A stretch of DNA of 64,000 bases from Piscinibacter sp. HJYY11 (GCF_016735515.1 NZ_JAERQZ010000002.1:492869-556868), one strand, 5' to 3'. Positions 1-9,015 are shown, numbered from the stretch's first letter. Numbers and translations: made by a program. The notes: a model not told the origin generated them from the sequence alone.

Positions 1-159
1 GCGACGCGCCTCAACGCGATCAAGGCAGTGGAAGAAGGGCCGGCGGCAGCCGTCGCCGAATTCGCGGCCGTCCAGCGCAAGATCTTCGCCAGCGAAGACT
101 GGGCCGAAGGCGTGCGCTCCTTCGTCGAGAAGCGCCCCGCGGTGTTCAAGGGCCGCTAG
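1..159 (+). CDS. Enoyl-CoA hydratase/isomerase family protein, C-terminal end (partial)
   Basis: Frame 1 is open from the first base to a TAG at 157-159, giving 52 residues; the start lies outside the window. The tail (SEDWAEG, then SFVEKRPAVFKGR) matches the usual C-terminus of crotonase-fold enoyl-CoA hydratases, where 'F.EKR.P.F.GR' closes the protein. The catalytic region is not visible, so the exact acyl-CoA substrate cannot be stated. Its stop overlaps the stop of the convergent ComFB-like gene. Confidence 0.6.
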   Translation, partial: ATRLNAIKAVEEGPAAAVAEFAAVQRKIFASEDWAEGVRSFVEKRPAVFKGR

Positions 160-440
160 GCGCGCGCCTTCATGGCGCTTCGGGCCTGCACGAATTCGAA
201 CGCGTACTTCACCGCCTCGGCGATGGCCACTTCGTTGTGGGCGCGTTCGTTTTCGGTGAGGTAGAAGACCAGGTCCACGTCGTGGCGGACGTAGCGCGGC
301 GGCAGCCGGTTCAGCGCCACGCAGGCCACGTCGGCCAGCTGGTCGCGTGGCACCTGGTACTTCGCGGACGAGGCCAGCACGGCCTCGAAGATGATCCGCT
401 CGTAGTGGTTGTGGATCGACTCGAAATCAGCAGCGCTCAT
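156..440 (-). CDS. ComFB-family (late competence development) protein
   Basis: A 94-residue protein. The segment ALNRLPPRYV in the middle is the hallmark of the ComFB family, small proteins named from a Bacillus competence operon; their molecular role is poorly defined, and later work in other bacteria links some to cyclic-dinucleotide signalling. ATG at 440 is chosen; a TTG at 461 would overlap the nadC stop and add seven residues. Neither start has a clear Shine-Dalgarno sequence, which suggests translational coupling to nadC immediately upstream. It is the last gene of nadA-nadC-comFB and ends tail-to-tail with the hydratase gene. Assignment rests on one strong motif plus length. Confidence 0.6.
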   Translation of the reverse strand: MSAADFESIHNHYERIIFEAVLASSAKYQVPRDQLADVACVALNRLPPRYVRHDVDLVFYLTENERAHNEVAIAEAVKYAFEFVQARSAMKARA

Positions 441-457
441 GATGTCGAGCGCACGAC

Positions 458-1324
458 TCAAAGACGTTCGAGCACCCGCATGGAATAGTCGACCGCCTTC
501 ACGTCCTTGGTCAAGCGGCCGATGGAGATGCGGTCGACGCCGGTGGCTGCAATTTCACGAATCTGGCTCAGCTGCACGTTGCCCGAGACTTCGAGCAGCG
601 CGCGGCCCTGGGTGATGGCCACGGCCTCGCGCATCAGCGGCTCGGTGAAGTTGTCGAGCAGCACGCTCTGCGCGCCGGCATCGAGGGCCTCGCGCAGTTG
701 ATCCAGGTTTTCCACCTCGACCTGGATGTCGACGCCCGAGTTCAGCGCCAGCGCGCGGCGCAGCGCCTGGGACACACCGCCGGCCGCGGCGATGTGGTTC
801 TCCTTGATCAGGATGCCGTGCCACAGCGCCAGGCGCTGGTTCTGGCCGCCGCCCACGCGCACCGCGTACTTCTGCGCCTGGCGCAGGCCGGGGATGGTCT
901 TGCGCGTGTCGAGCACGGCGCAGCCGCGTGGGTTGGGCGAGGCGCCGGCGATCGCGTCGACATGGCGGCGGGTGATCGTCGCGGTGCCCGAGAGCAGCTG
1001 AAGGAAGTTGAGCGCAGGTCGCTCGGCCGAGAGCAGGGCGCGTGCGTTCGATTCGATGTGGCACACGGTCGTGTCGGGCGACATCAGCGCGCCTTCGTCC
1101 ACATGCCAGTCGATGCGGGCATCGTTGTCGAGCGCCTTCACGCATCCGTCGAACCAGTCGCGCCCGCACAGCACCGCTTCTTCGCGCACCAGCACGCGCG
1201 CCTTCACCCGCTGCGCGCCGGGCACGAGCATGGCCGTCCAGTCGTGGCGGCCGATGTCTTCGCTCAGTGCATCGTCGATGTTGCGTTCGCGGGCTTGTTC
1301 GAGGGTTTCGTTCTGGTCGTACAT
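458..1324 (-). CDS. nadC: Quinolinate phosphoribosyltransferase (carboxylating)
   Basis: 288 residues, usual family length. It converts quinolinate and PRPP to nicotinate mononucleotide, CO2 and pyrophosphate, the third step of de novo NAD synthesis, in the cytoplasm. Visible family motifs: LNFLQLLSGTAT near residue 107, LDTRKTIPGLR near 138, VGGGQNQRLAL near 155, KENH near 173, VEVEN near 199 and LLDN near 222. ATG at 1324 gives the normal N-terminus; the same frame is open further upstream but that stretch has no family similarity. It lies 17 bp behind nadA, so the two form an operon. Confidence 0.95.
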   Translation of the reverse strand: MYDQNETLEQARERNIDDALSEDIGRHDWTAMLVPGAQRVKARVLVREEAVLCGRDWFDGCVKALDNDARIDWHVDEGALMSPDTTVCHIESNARALLSAERPALNFLQLLSGTATITRRHVDAIAGASPNPRGCAVLDTRKTIPGLRQAQKYAVRVGGGQNQRLALWHGILIKENHIAAAGGVSQALRRALALNSGVDIQVEVENLDQLREALDAGAQSVLLDNFTEPLMREAVAITQGRALLEVSGNVQLSQIREIAATGVDRISIGRLTKDVKAVDYSMRVLERL

Positions 1325-1341
1325 GGCGAAAAGAGCAGTGT

Positions 1342-2448
1342 TCAGGCTGCGCCGACGTTGGGCACCAAACCCGGCTTCTGGATGGCAGTGGGGTTGCGCT
1401 TCACGAAGTCGAGCATGCGATCGATGCAGCCCAGCGCCTGGGTGCGGATCGGCTCCTCGACGTGGATTTCGCCCACGCCGTTTTCCAGGCAGGCGACCAC
1501 GCCTTGCAGGGCGTTCATCGCCATCCAAGGGCAGTGCGCGCAGCTCTTGCACGTCGCGCTGTTGCCGGCCGTCGGGGCTTCGATCAGCGTTTTGCCCGGC
1601 GCGAGCTGGCGCATGCGGTGGAGGATGCCGTTGTCGGTGGCGACGATGTAGGCGGGTGCGTTGCCTTGCACCACCGCGTTGAGCAACTGTGAGGTGGAGC
1701 CCACCACGTCGGCCTGCTTCACCACGCTTTCGGGCGACTCAGGGTGCACCAGCACCATCGCGCCGGGATGCTGCGACTTGAGCAGGTCGAGCTCGAGGCC
1801 CTTGAACTCGTCGTGCACGATGCAGGCGCCGTTCCACATCAGCATGTCGGCATGCGTCTGCTGCTGGATGTAGCGGCCGAGGTGGCGGTCGGGTGCCCAC
1901 AGGATCTTCTCGCCCTGGTCTTTCAGGTGCTTCACGATGGCGAGCGCACAGGAGCTCGTGACCATCCAGTCGGCGCGGGCCTTCACCGCCGCGCTGGTGT
2001 TGGCGTAGACGACGACCTTGCGGTCGGGGTGCGCATCGCAGAAGCGGGCGAAGTCATCGGCGGGGCAGCCGAGGTCGAGCGAACAGGTGGCATCCAGATC
2101 GGGCATCAGCACGCGCTTCTCGGGGCTGAGGATCTTGGCGCTCTCGCCCATGAAACGCACGCCGGCAACGACAAGTGTCTTGGCGGCATGGTCGCGGCCG
2201 AAGCGGGCCATCTCGAGCGAATCGGACACGATGCCGCCCGTCTCGAGCGCGAGATCCTGCAGGTCGCCATCGACGTAGTAATGCGCGACGAGCACGGCGT
2301 TGTGCCTGGCGAGCAGCGCCTTCGCGCGCTCTTTCCAGCTCTGGCGCTGATCAGGGGTGAGGGGCTCGGGGACTTTGGCCCAGGCTTGGGCGGTGCAGCT
2401 GGCGCCAGTGGCGTCTTGCCGCGTGTAGTCGAACAGCACTTGGCTCAT
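1342..2448 (-). CDS. nadA: Quinolinate synthase A
   Basis: 368 residues. It condenses iminoaspartate with dihydroxyacetone phosphate to quinolinate using a [4Fe-4S] cluster. Cysteines at 122, 209 and 306 have the same 87 and 97 residue spacing as the three cluster ligands of the E. coli enzyme; the last lies in the family motif [23 protein letters not shown] near residue 57 and [12 protein letters not shown] near 165 are also typical. First gene of nadA-nadC-comFB. A minus-strand terminator-like hairpin lies about 70 bp upstream. Confidence 0.96.
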   Translation of the reverse strand: MSQVLFDYTRQDATGASCTAQAWAKVPEPLTPDQRQSWKERAKALLARHNAVLVAHYYVDGDLQDLALETGGIVSDSLEMARFGRDHAAKTLVVAGVRFMGESAKILSPEKRVLMPDLDATCSLDLGCPADDFARFCDAHPDRKVVVYANTSAAVKARADWMVTSSCALAIVKHLKDQGEKILWAPDRHLGRYIQQQTHADMLMWNGACIVHDEFKGLELDLLKSQHPGAMVLVHPESPESVVKQADVVGSTSQLLNAVVQGNAPAYIVATDNGILHRMRQLAPGKTLIEAPTAGNSATCKSCAHCPWMAMNALQGVVACLENGVGEIHVEEPIRTQALGCIDRMLDFVKRNPTAIQKPGLVPNVGAA

Positions 2449-2514
2449 GGCTGGGTGTGAGGTGATCCGTGACCGGCACGGGGTCGGTCATGGTAGCCCA
2501 GCAAGGAAACCAGC

Positions 2515-2548
2515 AAAGAAAAGGGTGCGGGCCTTGCGGACCGCACCC
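2515..2548 (-). terminator. Hairpin with T-tract upstream of nadA
   Basis: Read on the minus strand: GGGTGCGG, a 10-nt loop, CCGCACCC, then TTTTCTTT. This is an intrinsic terminator form pointing toward nadA, with no recognised gene between it and the next minus-strand terminator at 2726-2750. It could end a small RNA or attenuate read-through into nadA. Confidence 0.55.
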
Positions 2549-2725
2549 AAAGGGACGACAGCTCAGAAAACACGATCAGCGGTTGAAGCGCTGATGGGAT
2601 CTAGTTTTGCACGGTCGTACATATATCGCCTCAGGATTTGCCCCAGGACAGCCTCTGCCGCGTGAAATCGGCCGGATTTTCGGTGAGTTTTTGCGCAGTC
2701 GTGCAAAAGACGGCGACCGGCGGGC
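2549..2725. other. Intergenic stretch between two minus-strand terminators
   Basis: About 180 bp with no convincing reading frame. On the minus strand a TATATG-like -10 candidate lies near 2625-2632, and the terminator-like hairpin at 2515-2548 follows, so a transcript of roughly 100 nt is possible. I recognise no known RNA family here. Confidence 0.3.
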
Positions 2726-2750
2726 AAAGAAAAGCGCCACGAGTGGCGCT
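2726..2750 (-). terminator. Intrinsic terminator of the Roadblock/LC7 gene
   Basis: On the minus strand AGCGCCAC, two-base loop TC, GTGGCGCT, then TTTTCTTT. The perfect 8-bp stem and T-tract lie about 20 bp after the stop of the 2769-4052 gene. Confidence 0.8.
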
Positions 2751-2768
2751 GTGTGCGGGGGCCTTGGA

Positions 2769-4052
2769 TCAACCGAGGCTTTGCTCGGCTTCCATCAGCT
2801 TGTATCGCGCGAGGGCGAGGTTGGTGCGCTGCTTGTCGAGCACGGCGAACAGGAAGAGCCCCTTGTGCCGCGTGGCGTGGCGCATGACGTGGTGGCGCGG
2901 GCCGGCGCTCGTCATCACCTCGTCGATCTCGGTCGTGAGGCCGAGCTGGCGGGCTACGTGCTGGTGGGTGCGCAGCAGTTGCGCACTGGCGGCGGCTGCG
3001 AGGTCGAGATCGACCGGCTGGCCTGGCTGCTCCTGCTTGGCGAGGACGAGGCCGGAGCTGGCATCGACCACCGCGCAGGCAAAGAGTCCGTCAAGGGCCG
3101 ACAGCACCTCCAGGGCACGCTCGGCGAGTGCGGGGTCGAGCAGCGGGCGGCGCGGCAGGGGGACCGTGGCCTCGTAGGCCGTGGCGGAAACGGGCAGCGA
3201 GACCTTGGCGCCTTCCACGCCCGGGGCGGGGCTGGACAGGTCGGCCACCTTGATCTGGAAGCCGTCGAGCCCGGGAGCCAGCGCAGGAGGCGGCCCCCAC
3301 ACGGGCTCCTTCTTGACGCGGTTCCACATGCCCAGCAGCGAGTTCCACACGGCCGACGCGCTCGTCAGCGCTTCGTTGAGCACCTGTACCTTGAGCCGCG
3401 CAGGCCACTCGATCATGCCGATCTTGTTGGCGATCCACACGGCGTTGGGCGGCAGCATGAAGAGCAGGGTGGGGCAGCGCCAGTTGGCGTGCCGCACGGC
3501 GGCCTGCAGGGTGTCGAGCATCTCGTCGATCGCATGCGGCTGCATGGCGCCGACGATGACGGCCGTCATGTGGCTGCGCTCCATCAGCGCAAGCGGCACG
3601 GCCGCATTCGCGGTGCCGGGGGCGCGCACGTCGGCGTGGTAGATGCGCAGCATGTCCTCGTTGCGGCGCTCGAGCGTGGTGCGCTCGATCATCGCCAGTG
3701 TGCGCAGCGTGCCCTGCTCGCGCAGGTGCAGGCGCTCGATAGGGCGGCCGCTCGCATCCGACAGCGCCTTGATCACCGCGCTCGCCCACACCGCCGTGGG
3801 GTCGTAGAGCGCGATCAGCCGCGTGGCCGTCTCGAGGTCGGCGCGGGTGGCGGTGAAGTGATCGCGGATCGCCTGCGCAGGCGATCCCGAGACGACCAGG
3901 TCGCGCTGGTGGCTGTCGACCATCTGGCCGCGGTCATTGACCTCGGTGGCCACGCTCTCCAGGATGGCGGTGGCGGCAAAGCCCTGGTCCGAATCTCCAG
4001 ATGCGGACTGGCCGCGAATGGTGCGCAAGTCACCGAAGAGCGAGCTGAGCAT
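2769..4052 (-). CDS. Hypothetical protein with C-terminal Roadblock/LC7-like domain
   Basis: 427 residues, no signal peptide and no membrane segment, so presumably cytoplasmic. The last roughly 110 residues (LSALDGLFACAVVDASSG onward, ending LARYKLMEAEQSLG) have the Roadblock/LC7 pattern seen in MglB-like regulators of small GTPases. The first 300 residues are unfamiliar; they hold hydrophobic strands such as MTAVIVGAMQ and CPTLLFMLP. ATG at 4052 is preceded by GGGAG at 8 nt. It stands alone, with its own terminator and about 180 bp of empty sequence upstream. No GTPase gene lies next to it, so its partner is unknown. Confidence 0.65.
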   Translation of the reverse strand: MLSSLFGDLRTIRGQSASGDSDQGFAATAILESVATEVNDRGQMVDSHQRDLVVSGSPAQAIRDHFTATRADLETATRLIALYDPTAVWASAVIKALSDASGRPIERLHLREQGTLRTLAMIERTTLERRNEDMLRIYHADVRAPGTANAAVPLALMERSHMTAVIVGAMQPHAIDEMLDTLQAAVRHANWRCPTLLFMLPPNAVWIANKIGMIEWPARLKVQVLNEALTSASAVWNSLLGMWNRVKKEPVWGPPPALAPGLDGFQIKVADLSSPAPGVEGAKVSLPVSATAYEATVPLPRRPLLDPALAERALEVLSALDGLFACAVVDASSGLVLAKQEQPGQPVDLDLAAAASAQLLRTHQHVARQLGLTTEIDEVMTSAGPRHHVMRHATRHKGLFLFAVLDKQRTNLALARYKLMEAEQSLG

Positions 4053-4231
4053 GTCTTGTACTCCCGTACATCCGCGCCGTGGGCGGCGCTGTTGACTCGG
4101 GAGTCTAGGCCCCTGCCGTCTTCACGACATCCCATGGTTTGCAACCATTGGTTGAAAAGGGGCATTCGTTTGAGGGGGGCCGGCCCGCAGGAGCGGTCAG
4201 CGCGCGCTCGCAAGTCGCGGCAACCGGCAGT

Positions 4232-5077
4232 TCAGCTGAAGAACACGCTCGGTGGCGCCCCCACCGAGCGCCTGACCATCGCGGTGAAGGCGCTGGGGCT
4301 TGCATAGCCGAGTTCGGTCGCGATCACCGACATCGGCACCTTGCGTGCGGCCATCGTCAGCGCCTTGGCCAGCAGCACCTGCTGGCGCCACTGCAGGAAG
4401 GTCGTGCCCAGCTCGCTGCGGAAGAGCCGCGCCACCGTTCGCGCGCTGGCGCCGGTCTCGGCGGCGCAGGTCTCGAGCGTGCTCCAGCGCGTGGGGTCGT
4501 CGAGCACCGATTCGCACAAGACACGCAGGCGCTTGTCCTGCGGCAGGTCCACGCCGATGGGCACCTGCTGCGCGCGGCGCAGCTCGTCGAGCACGAGGGC
4601 GATCAGGTGCTGCTCGCGCGGCCCGGGCCGCTGGCCGGGAACGATGGCGCCGGGCTCGGTGCCCAGGTGCATCACGAGCTCGCGCAGCAGGCTCGAGACC
4701 TCGATCACGCGGCAGTGGCGCCAGGGCGAATCGGCCGGGGGGCTGAGCTCCGGGCCGACGTGCCTGTCGTCCTGATAGAGGTAGAGCGTGCGGATCTCGG
4801 CGTCTTCGACCACGTTGACCATGTGCTCCACGTTTTGCGGGATCCACACCGCGCGCGACGGCGGCACGATGTAGGTGCTGCGCGTGGCCGTCATGCGGAT
4901 CACGCCCGTCACCGAGAACGCGAGCTGCCCCCAGGGGTGGTGGTGCGGATCGATGTGGGTGTCGGCCGCCAAGCGACGCATCTTGGCGCGCACCGGGTAG
5001 TCGGCCGTTGGCGCATAACGCTTCGGGTCGACGGGCGGCACGCTGGTGCGGCGGCGAGGTGCAGGCGAACGGGTCAT
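4232..5077 (-). CDS. AraC-family transcriptional regulator with N-terminal cupin
   Basis: 281 residues. The N-terminal half has a cupin-type sensing domain (THIDPHHHPWGQLAFSVTG, with the histidine cluster). The C-terminal 100 residues form the double helix-turn-helix AraC DNA-binding domain (SARTVARLFRSELGTTFLQW, then VIATELGYASPSAFTAMVRR). It is divergent from the MFS gene with about 90 bp between them, so it most likely controls the MFS-TPP enzyme pair. The inducer is not evident. Confidence 0.9.
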   Translation of the reverse strand: MTRSPAPRRRTSVPPVDPKRYAPTADYPVRAKMRRLAADTHIDPHHHPWGQLAFSVTGVIRMTATRSTYIVPPSRAVWIPQNVEHMVNVVEDAEIRTLYLYQDDRHVGPELSPPADSPWRHCRVIEVSSLLRELVMHLGTEPGAIVPGQRPGPREQHLIALVLDELRRAQQVPIGVDLPQDKRLRVLCESVLDDPTRWSTLETCAAETGASARTVARLFRSELGTTFLQWRQQVLLAKALTMAARKVPMSVIATELGYASPSAFTAMVRRSVGAPPSVFFS

Positions 5078-5166
5078 GTCCGTTTCTCGATAGAAGTTGA
5101 CGAACTATCGTAACTCTGTCGTTCACCCGGCGCCTAGAGTGCGGGCATTGCATCTCGGCAGCTCCC

Positions 5167-6414
5167 ATGACTTCTGCTTCCGTTTCCCTGTCGCAAGACG
5201 CCAAGACGATCAGCCTGATCGGCCTGGCGCACGGCACCTCGCACTTCTTCCACATGCTGCTGGCGCCGCTGTTTCCGCTGTTCATCCGCGACTTCGGCTT
5301 CAGCTATTCCGAGCTCGGCCTCCTGGTGTCGGTGTTCTTCGTCGTCTCGGGCGTGGGGCAGGCGCTGGCGGGCTTCCTCGTCGACCGCGTGGGTGCGCGG
5401 CCGGTGCTCTTCGTCGCATTGGGCTGCTTCGTGCTCGCCGCGCTGGCCGTGGCCACGGCGCAGAGCTACACCGGCCTGATGCTGGCCGCGATGCTCGCCG
5501 GCCTGGGCAACTCGCCTTTCCACCCGGTGGACTTCACCATCCTCAACAAGCGCGTGTCGCAGCCCCGGCTGGGCCATGCGTTCTCGGTGCACGGCATCAC
5601 CGGCAACCTGGGCTGGGCCGCAGCGCCCGTGTTCCTCGCCGGCCTGACGGCGGCCACCGGCTCGTGGCGCATCGCGGCCGCCGGCATGGGCGTGTGGGCC
5701 CTCTTCGTGATGGCGGTGCTGTGGCTGCACCGCGATGCCATCGACGACCGCGTGGGCAGCTGGGCGCATGAGGCCAAGGGCAGCACCAAGGCCGCGCCGG
5801 TGAACGAGCACCCGCTGGCCTTCCTGCGCCTGCCGTCGGTGTGGCTGTGCTTCTCGTTCTTCTTCTGGACCACGGTGTCGCTGAGCGCGATCCAGAGCTT
5901 TGCGAGCCCGGCGCTGCAGAAGATGTACGACCTGCCGCTGTCGATCACGGCCTTCGTCGTGACGGGCTACATGCTGTGCGGCGCGGCAGGCATGGTGGCG
6001 GGGGGCTTCCTGGCGAACCGCGCCGAGCGGCTGGAACGCATCATCGGTTTCTGCCTGATGGGCGCGGCGCTGTTGCTGGCGATCGTGGCGACGGGCGCGT
6101 TGCCGGGCCTGCTGGCCTGTGCGGTCGCATCGCTGGCGGGTTTCGGTGCGGGTCTCGCCGGGCCTTCGCGCGACATGCTCATCAAGCAGGCCGCGCCTCC
6201 CGGGGCGACGGGCCGCGTGTATGGCACGGTGTACTCGGGGCTGGACTTGGGCTTTGCCATCGCGGCACCGGTGTTCGGTGCGCTGCTCGACCACGGCTCG
6301 GCGTCGGGCGTGTTCTACGGCTCGGCCCTGGCGCTCACGTTGGGCGTGGCCTCCGCCTCGCTCGTCGGCATCGGCATTGCGCAACTTCGTGGGGCCCGTA
6401 AAGTCGCTGCATGA
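5167..6414 (+). CDS. MFS transporter
   Basis: 415 residues, about 12 hydrophobic segments: an inner-membrane major facilitator carrier. LVDRVGARPVL after the second segment is the conserved MFS loop motif. The opening (HGTSHFFHMLLAPLFPLFIRD) resembles the FSR (fosmidomycin resistance)/YfiS group. The next gene starts within its stop codon (ATGA), so it is translationally coupled to the TPP enzyme. Divergent AraC regulator upstream. The substrate is unknown; export or uptake of a 2-oxo acid linked to the TPP enzyme is an inference. Confidence 0.85.
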   Translation: MTSASVSLSQDAKTISLIGLAHGTSHFFHMLLAPLFPLFIRDFGFSYSELGLLVSVFFVVSGVGQALAGFLVDRVGARPVLFVALGCFVLAALAVATAQSYTGLMLAAMLAGLGNSPFHPVDFTILNKRVSQPRLGHAFSVHGITGNLGWAAAPVFLAGLTAATGSWRIAAAGMGVWALFVMAVLWLHRDAIDDRVGSWAHEAKGSTKAAPVNEHPLAFLRLPSVWLCFSFFFWTTVSLSAIQSFASPALQKMYDLPLSITAFVVTGYMLCGAAGMVAGGFLANRAERLERIIGFCLMGAALLLAIVATGALPGLLACAVASLAGFGAGLAGPSRDMLIKQAAPPGATGRVYGTVYSGLDLGFAIAAPVFGALLDHGSASGVFYGSALALTLGVASASLVGIGIAQLRGARKVAA

Positions 6415-8123
6415 CGACTTCTTCTGCACGCCTCGCCGGCCACGCGCTGGTGGAGGCCCTGGTGGCGCAGGGCGTGAGCACGGTGTTCGGCGTGCCGGGC
6501 GAGAGTTTTCTCGCCGCGCTCGATGGCTTTCACGAGCACCGCGACAAGATCCGCTTCGTCGCCTGCCGGCAGGAGGGTGGCGCTGCCTTCATGGCCGAAG
6601 CGCAGGGCAAGCTGACGGGCCGGCCCGGCGTGTGTTTCGTGACGCGCGGGCCGGGTGCGACGAATGCCAGCATCGGCCTGCACACCGCGTTTCAGGACAG
6701 CACGCCGATGGTCCTCTTCATCGGCCAGGTGGCGAGCGACCAGCGCGACCGCGAGGCCTTCCAGGAAGTCGACTACCGCCAGATGTTCGGCCCCGGCACG
6801 CTCGGCTTCGCCAAGTGGGTGGGCGAGGTGCACGACGCCGACCGCCTGCCGGAGTACGTCTCGCGGGCCTTCCACACCGCGCTGCAGGGCCGACCCGGCC
6901 CGGTGGTGCTGGTGCTCCCCGAAGACATGCTGACGAAGGCGACGGCTTCTCCGGTGCTGCCGCGGGCCGAGCCCGCGCATGCCTGGCCGGCGCCCGGCGG
7001 CCTTCGCGAGGTGCGCTCGATGCTGCTCGCCTCGAAGCGCCCGTTCGTGATCGTCGGCGGCGGCGGCTGGGACGCCGCGGCCTGCGCCGCGATGCAGCGC
7101 TTTGCCGAGAATTGGAAGCTGCCAGTCGGCTGCGCCTTCCGTTTCCAGGATGTGTTCGACAACCGCCACCCGCAGTACGCCGGCGACGTGGGCATCGCCA
7201 TCAACCCCAAGCTCGCCGAGCGCATCCGCAGCGCCGACCTCGTGCTCGCCATCGGGCCACGCCTCGGCGAGATGACGACCAGCGGCTACACGCTGCTGCA
7301 GCCACCACGGCCGGTGCAGAAGCTCATCCACATCCACGCGGGCCCCGAGGAGCTGGGGCGTGTGTATGCGGCCGACCTGTTGCTGCAGTCGTCGATGGCC
7401 AGCGCCGCCAAGGCCCTCGAAGGCCTCACCGCGCCGCCCCAGCTGCCGTGGGCCGAGTGGACCGAGCAGGCCCATGCCGACTACGACGCCAACCACGTCG
7501 CGCAGGAGGTTCAGCCGCTCGACATGGCGGTCGTGGTCAAGACGATCCAGCGCCTTGCCCCTGAAAACACCGTCTACACCAACGGCGCCGGCAACTACGC
7601 CGGCTGGCTGCACCGCTACTGCCGCTACCACGGCCTGCAGCACCATGGCCGCACGCAGCTTGCGCCGACCTCGGGGGCGATGGGCTATGGCGTGCCGGCG
7701 GCCGTGGCCGCGTCGTTGCTCTACCCAGATCGCACCGTGGTCAACATCGCCGGCGATGGCGACTTCCTGATGACCGGGCAGGAGCTGGCCACCGCCACCG
7801 GCTATGGCGCCAAACGGCTGATCAGCGTGGTGGTCGACAACGGCACCTACGGCACCATCCGCATGCACCAGGAGCGCGAATACCCGGGCCGCGTGAGCGG
7901 CAGCGATCTCTTCAACCCCGACTTCGCGGCGCTCGCACGGGCCTACGGCTGGCAGGCGTGGTCGCTCTCGCGCACCGACGAGTTCGAGCCCGCTTTCGCC
8001 GAAGCGCTGGCCTCGCAGCGTCCGTCCCTGCTGCATCTGAAGCTTGATGCCGACGTCAGCACCAGCCGCAGCACGCTCACCGCCATCCGCGACGCCGCAC
8101 TCAAGTCTTCGCCGAAGGCTTGA
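6411..8123 (+). CDS. Thiamine-pyrophosphate-dependent enzyme (acetolactate synthase-like)
   Basis: 570 residues in the usual three-domain layout. The N-terminal Pyr domain has the catalytic Glu55 (ACRQEGGAAFMAEA). A central Rossmann-like domain carries FVIVGGGGWD. The C-terminal PP domain has the TPP/Mg motif GDGDFLMTG near residue 447 followed by VVVDN. This is the family of acetolactate synthase large subunits, oxalyl-CoA and benzoylformate decarboxylases. No regulatory subunit or ilvC is nearby, so a catabolic 2-oxo acid decarboxylase or carboligase is more likely than branched-chain amino acid synthesis. ATGA overlap with the MFS gene; 23-bp tail overlap with the DMT transporter. Confidence 0.85.
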   Translation: MTTSSARLAGHALVEALVAQGVSTVFGVPGESFLAALDGFHEHRDKIRFVACRQEGGAAFMAEAQGKLTGRPGVCFVTRGPGATNASIGLHTAFQDSTPMVLFIGQVASDQRDREAFQEVDYRQMFGPGTLGFAKWVGEVHDADRLPEYVSRAFHTALQGRPGPVVLVLPEDMLTKATASPVLPRAEPAHAWPAPGGLREVRSMLLASKRPFVIVGGGGWDAAACAAMQRFAENWKLPVGCAFRFQDVFDNRHPQYAGDVGIAINPKLAERIRSADLVLAIGPRLGEMTTSGYTLLQPPRPVQKLIHIHAGPEELGRVYAADLLLQSSMASAAKALEGLTAPPQLPWAEWTEQAHADYDANHVAQEVQPLDMAVVVKTIQRLAPENTVYTNGAGNYAGWLHRYCRYHGLQHHGRTQLAPTSGAMGYGVPAAVAASLLYPDRTVVNIAGDGDFLMTGQELATATGYGAKRLISVVVDNGTYGTIRMHQEREYPGRVSGSDLFNPDFAALARAYGWQAWSLSRTDEFEPAFAEALASQRPSLLHLKLDADVSTSRSTLTAIRDAALKSSPKA

Positions 8124-9015
8124 GGAACAGCAGCACCAGCCCCAGCAGCACCACGCCGGCCGCCGTCCACTCGAACGCGGTCACCACCTCGCCCAGCACC
8201 ACCACGCCGAGCAGCATGGCGATCACCGGGTTGACGAAGGTGTAGCTCGACGCGACGGCCGCGCTGGTGCGTTCGAGCAGCAGCATGTAGGCGTTGAACG
8301 CGATCAGCGAGCCGAAGACGACGAGGTACAGCCACGCCACCGCGGCCGCGGGTTCCGGCGGCCACTGCGGCACTTCGCCACGCAGCGCCGACATCGCCAT
8401 CAGCACCGCCCCGCCGCAGATCATCTCGCTTGAAAACCCGGCGAGGCCCGGTGCCAGCGGGAGGCTGCGCTGGCTCAGCACGCTGCCGAGCGACCACGCC
8501 GCACAGGCGATCGCGATCGCCGCCAGGCCCGCGGGCGAGGCCTGGAAGCCTGCGCCCTGCGTCAGCATCAGCACGCCGCACAGGCCGACGACGATGCCCG
8601 CCAGTTCCAGCCGGCTCGGCTTGATGCCCCACAGGCGGTTGAGCGCCGCAATCATCAGCGGCACGACCGCGATGAACGCGACGACGAGACCCGAGCCGAC
8701 CGTCTGCTCGGCATAGGCCACGCCGCCCATGCCACCGCCCAGCATCAGCGCGCCCACCACGAGGGCGTGCCCCCATTGCCGCCGCGAGGGCATGGTCGCC
8801 CCGCGCCACGCCATCCACGCCAGCACCGACAGGCCGGCCACGAGAAAGCGCGTTCCCATCTGGAAGAACGGAGGGAAGCTCACCAGCGCGAACTTGATCG
8901 CGAGGTAGGTCGAGCCCCACACGATCCAGGTTGCGGCGAGGCAGGCGATCAACAGCGGGCTCAAACCCGCGCGGTCGGAAGAGGAGAGGGCGGCAGTTCT
9001 GTCCATGCGCTGCAT
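8101..9015 (-). CDS. EamA/DMT-family transporter
   Basis: 304 residues, ten hydrophobic segments arranged as two EamA repeats: an inner-membrane drug/metabolite transporter. WIVWGSTYLAIKFAL near the N-terminus is characteristic of the RhaT/YedA branch. ATG at 9015 is used; a second ATG at 9006 is equally possible. Divergent from the Lrp-type regulator, an arrangement common for amino acid exporters, so amino acid efflux under Lrp control is inferred. Confidence 0.88.
   Translation of the reverse strand: MQRMDRTAALSSSDRAGLSPLLIACLAATWIVWGSTYLAIKFALVSFPPFFQMGTRFLVAGLSVLAWMAWRGATMPSRRQWGHALVVGALMLGGGMGGVAYAEQTVGSGLVVAFIAVVPLMIAALNRLWGIKPSRLELAGIVVGLCGVLMLTQGAGFQASPAGLAAIAIACAAWSLGSVLSQRSLPLAPGLAGFSSEMICGGAVLMAMSALRGEVPQWPPEPAAAVAWLYLVVFGSLIAFNAYMLLLERTSAAVASSYTFVNPVIAMLLGVVVLGEVVTAFEWTAAGVVLLGLVLLFLKPSAKT

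Noticed and set aside
2563..2772. A 69-residue minus-strand frame upstream of nadA
   Set aside because: It spans the terminator hairpin of the preceding gene and has no recognisable motif or ribosome site.
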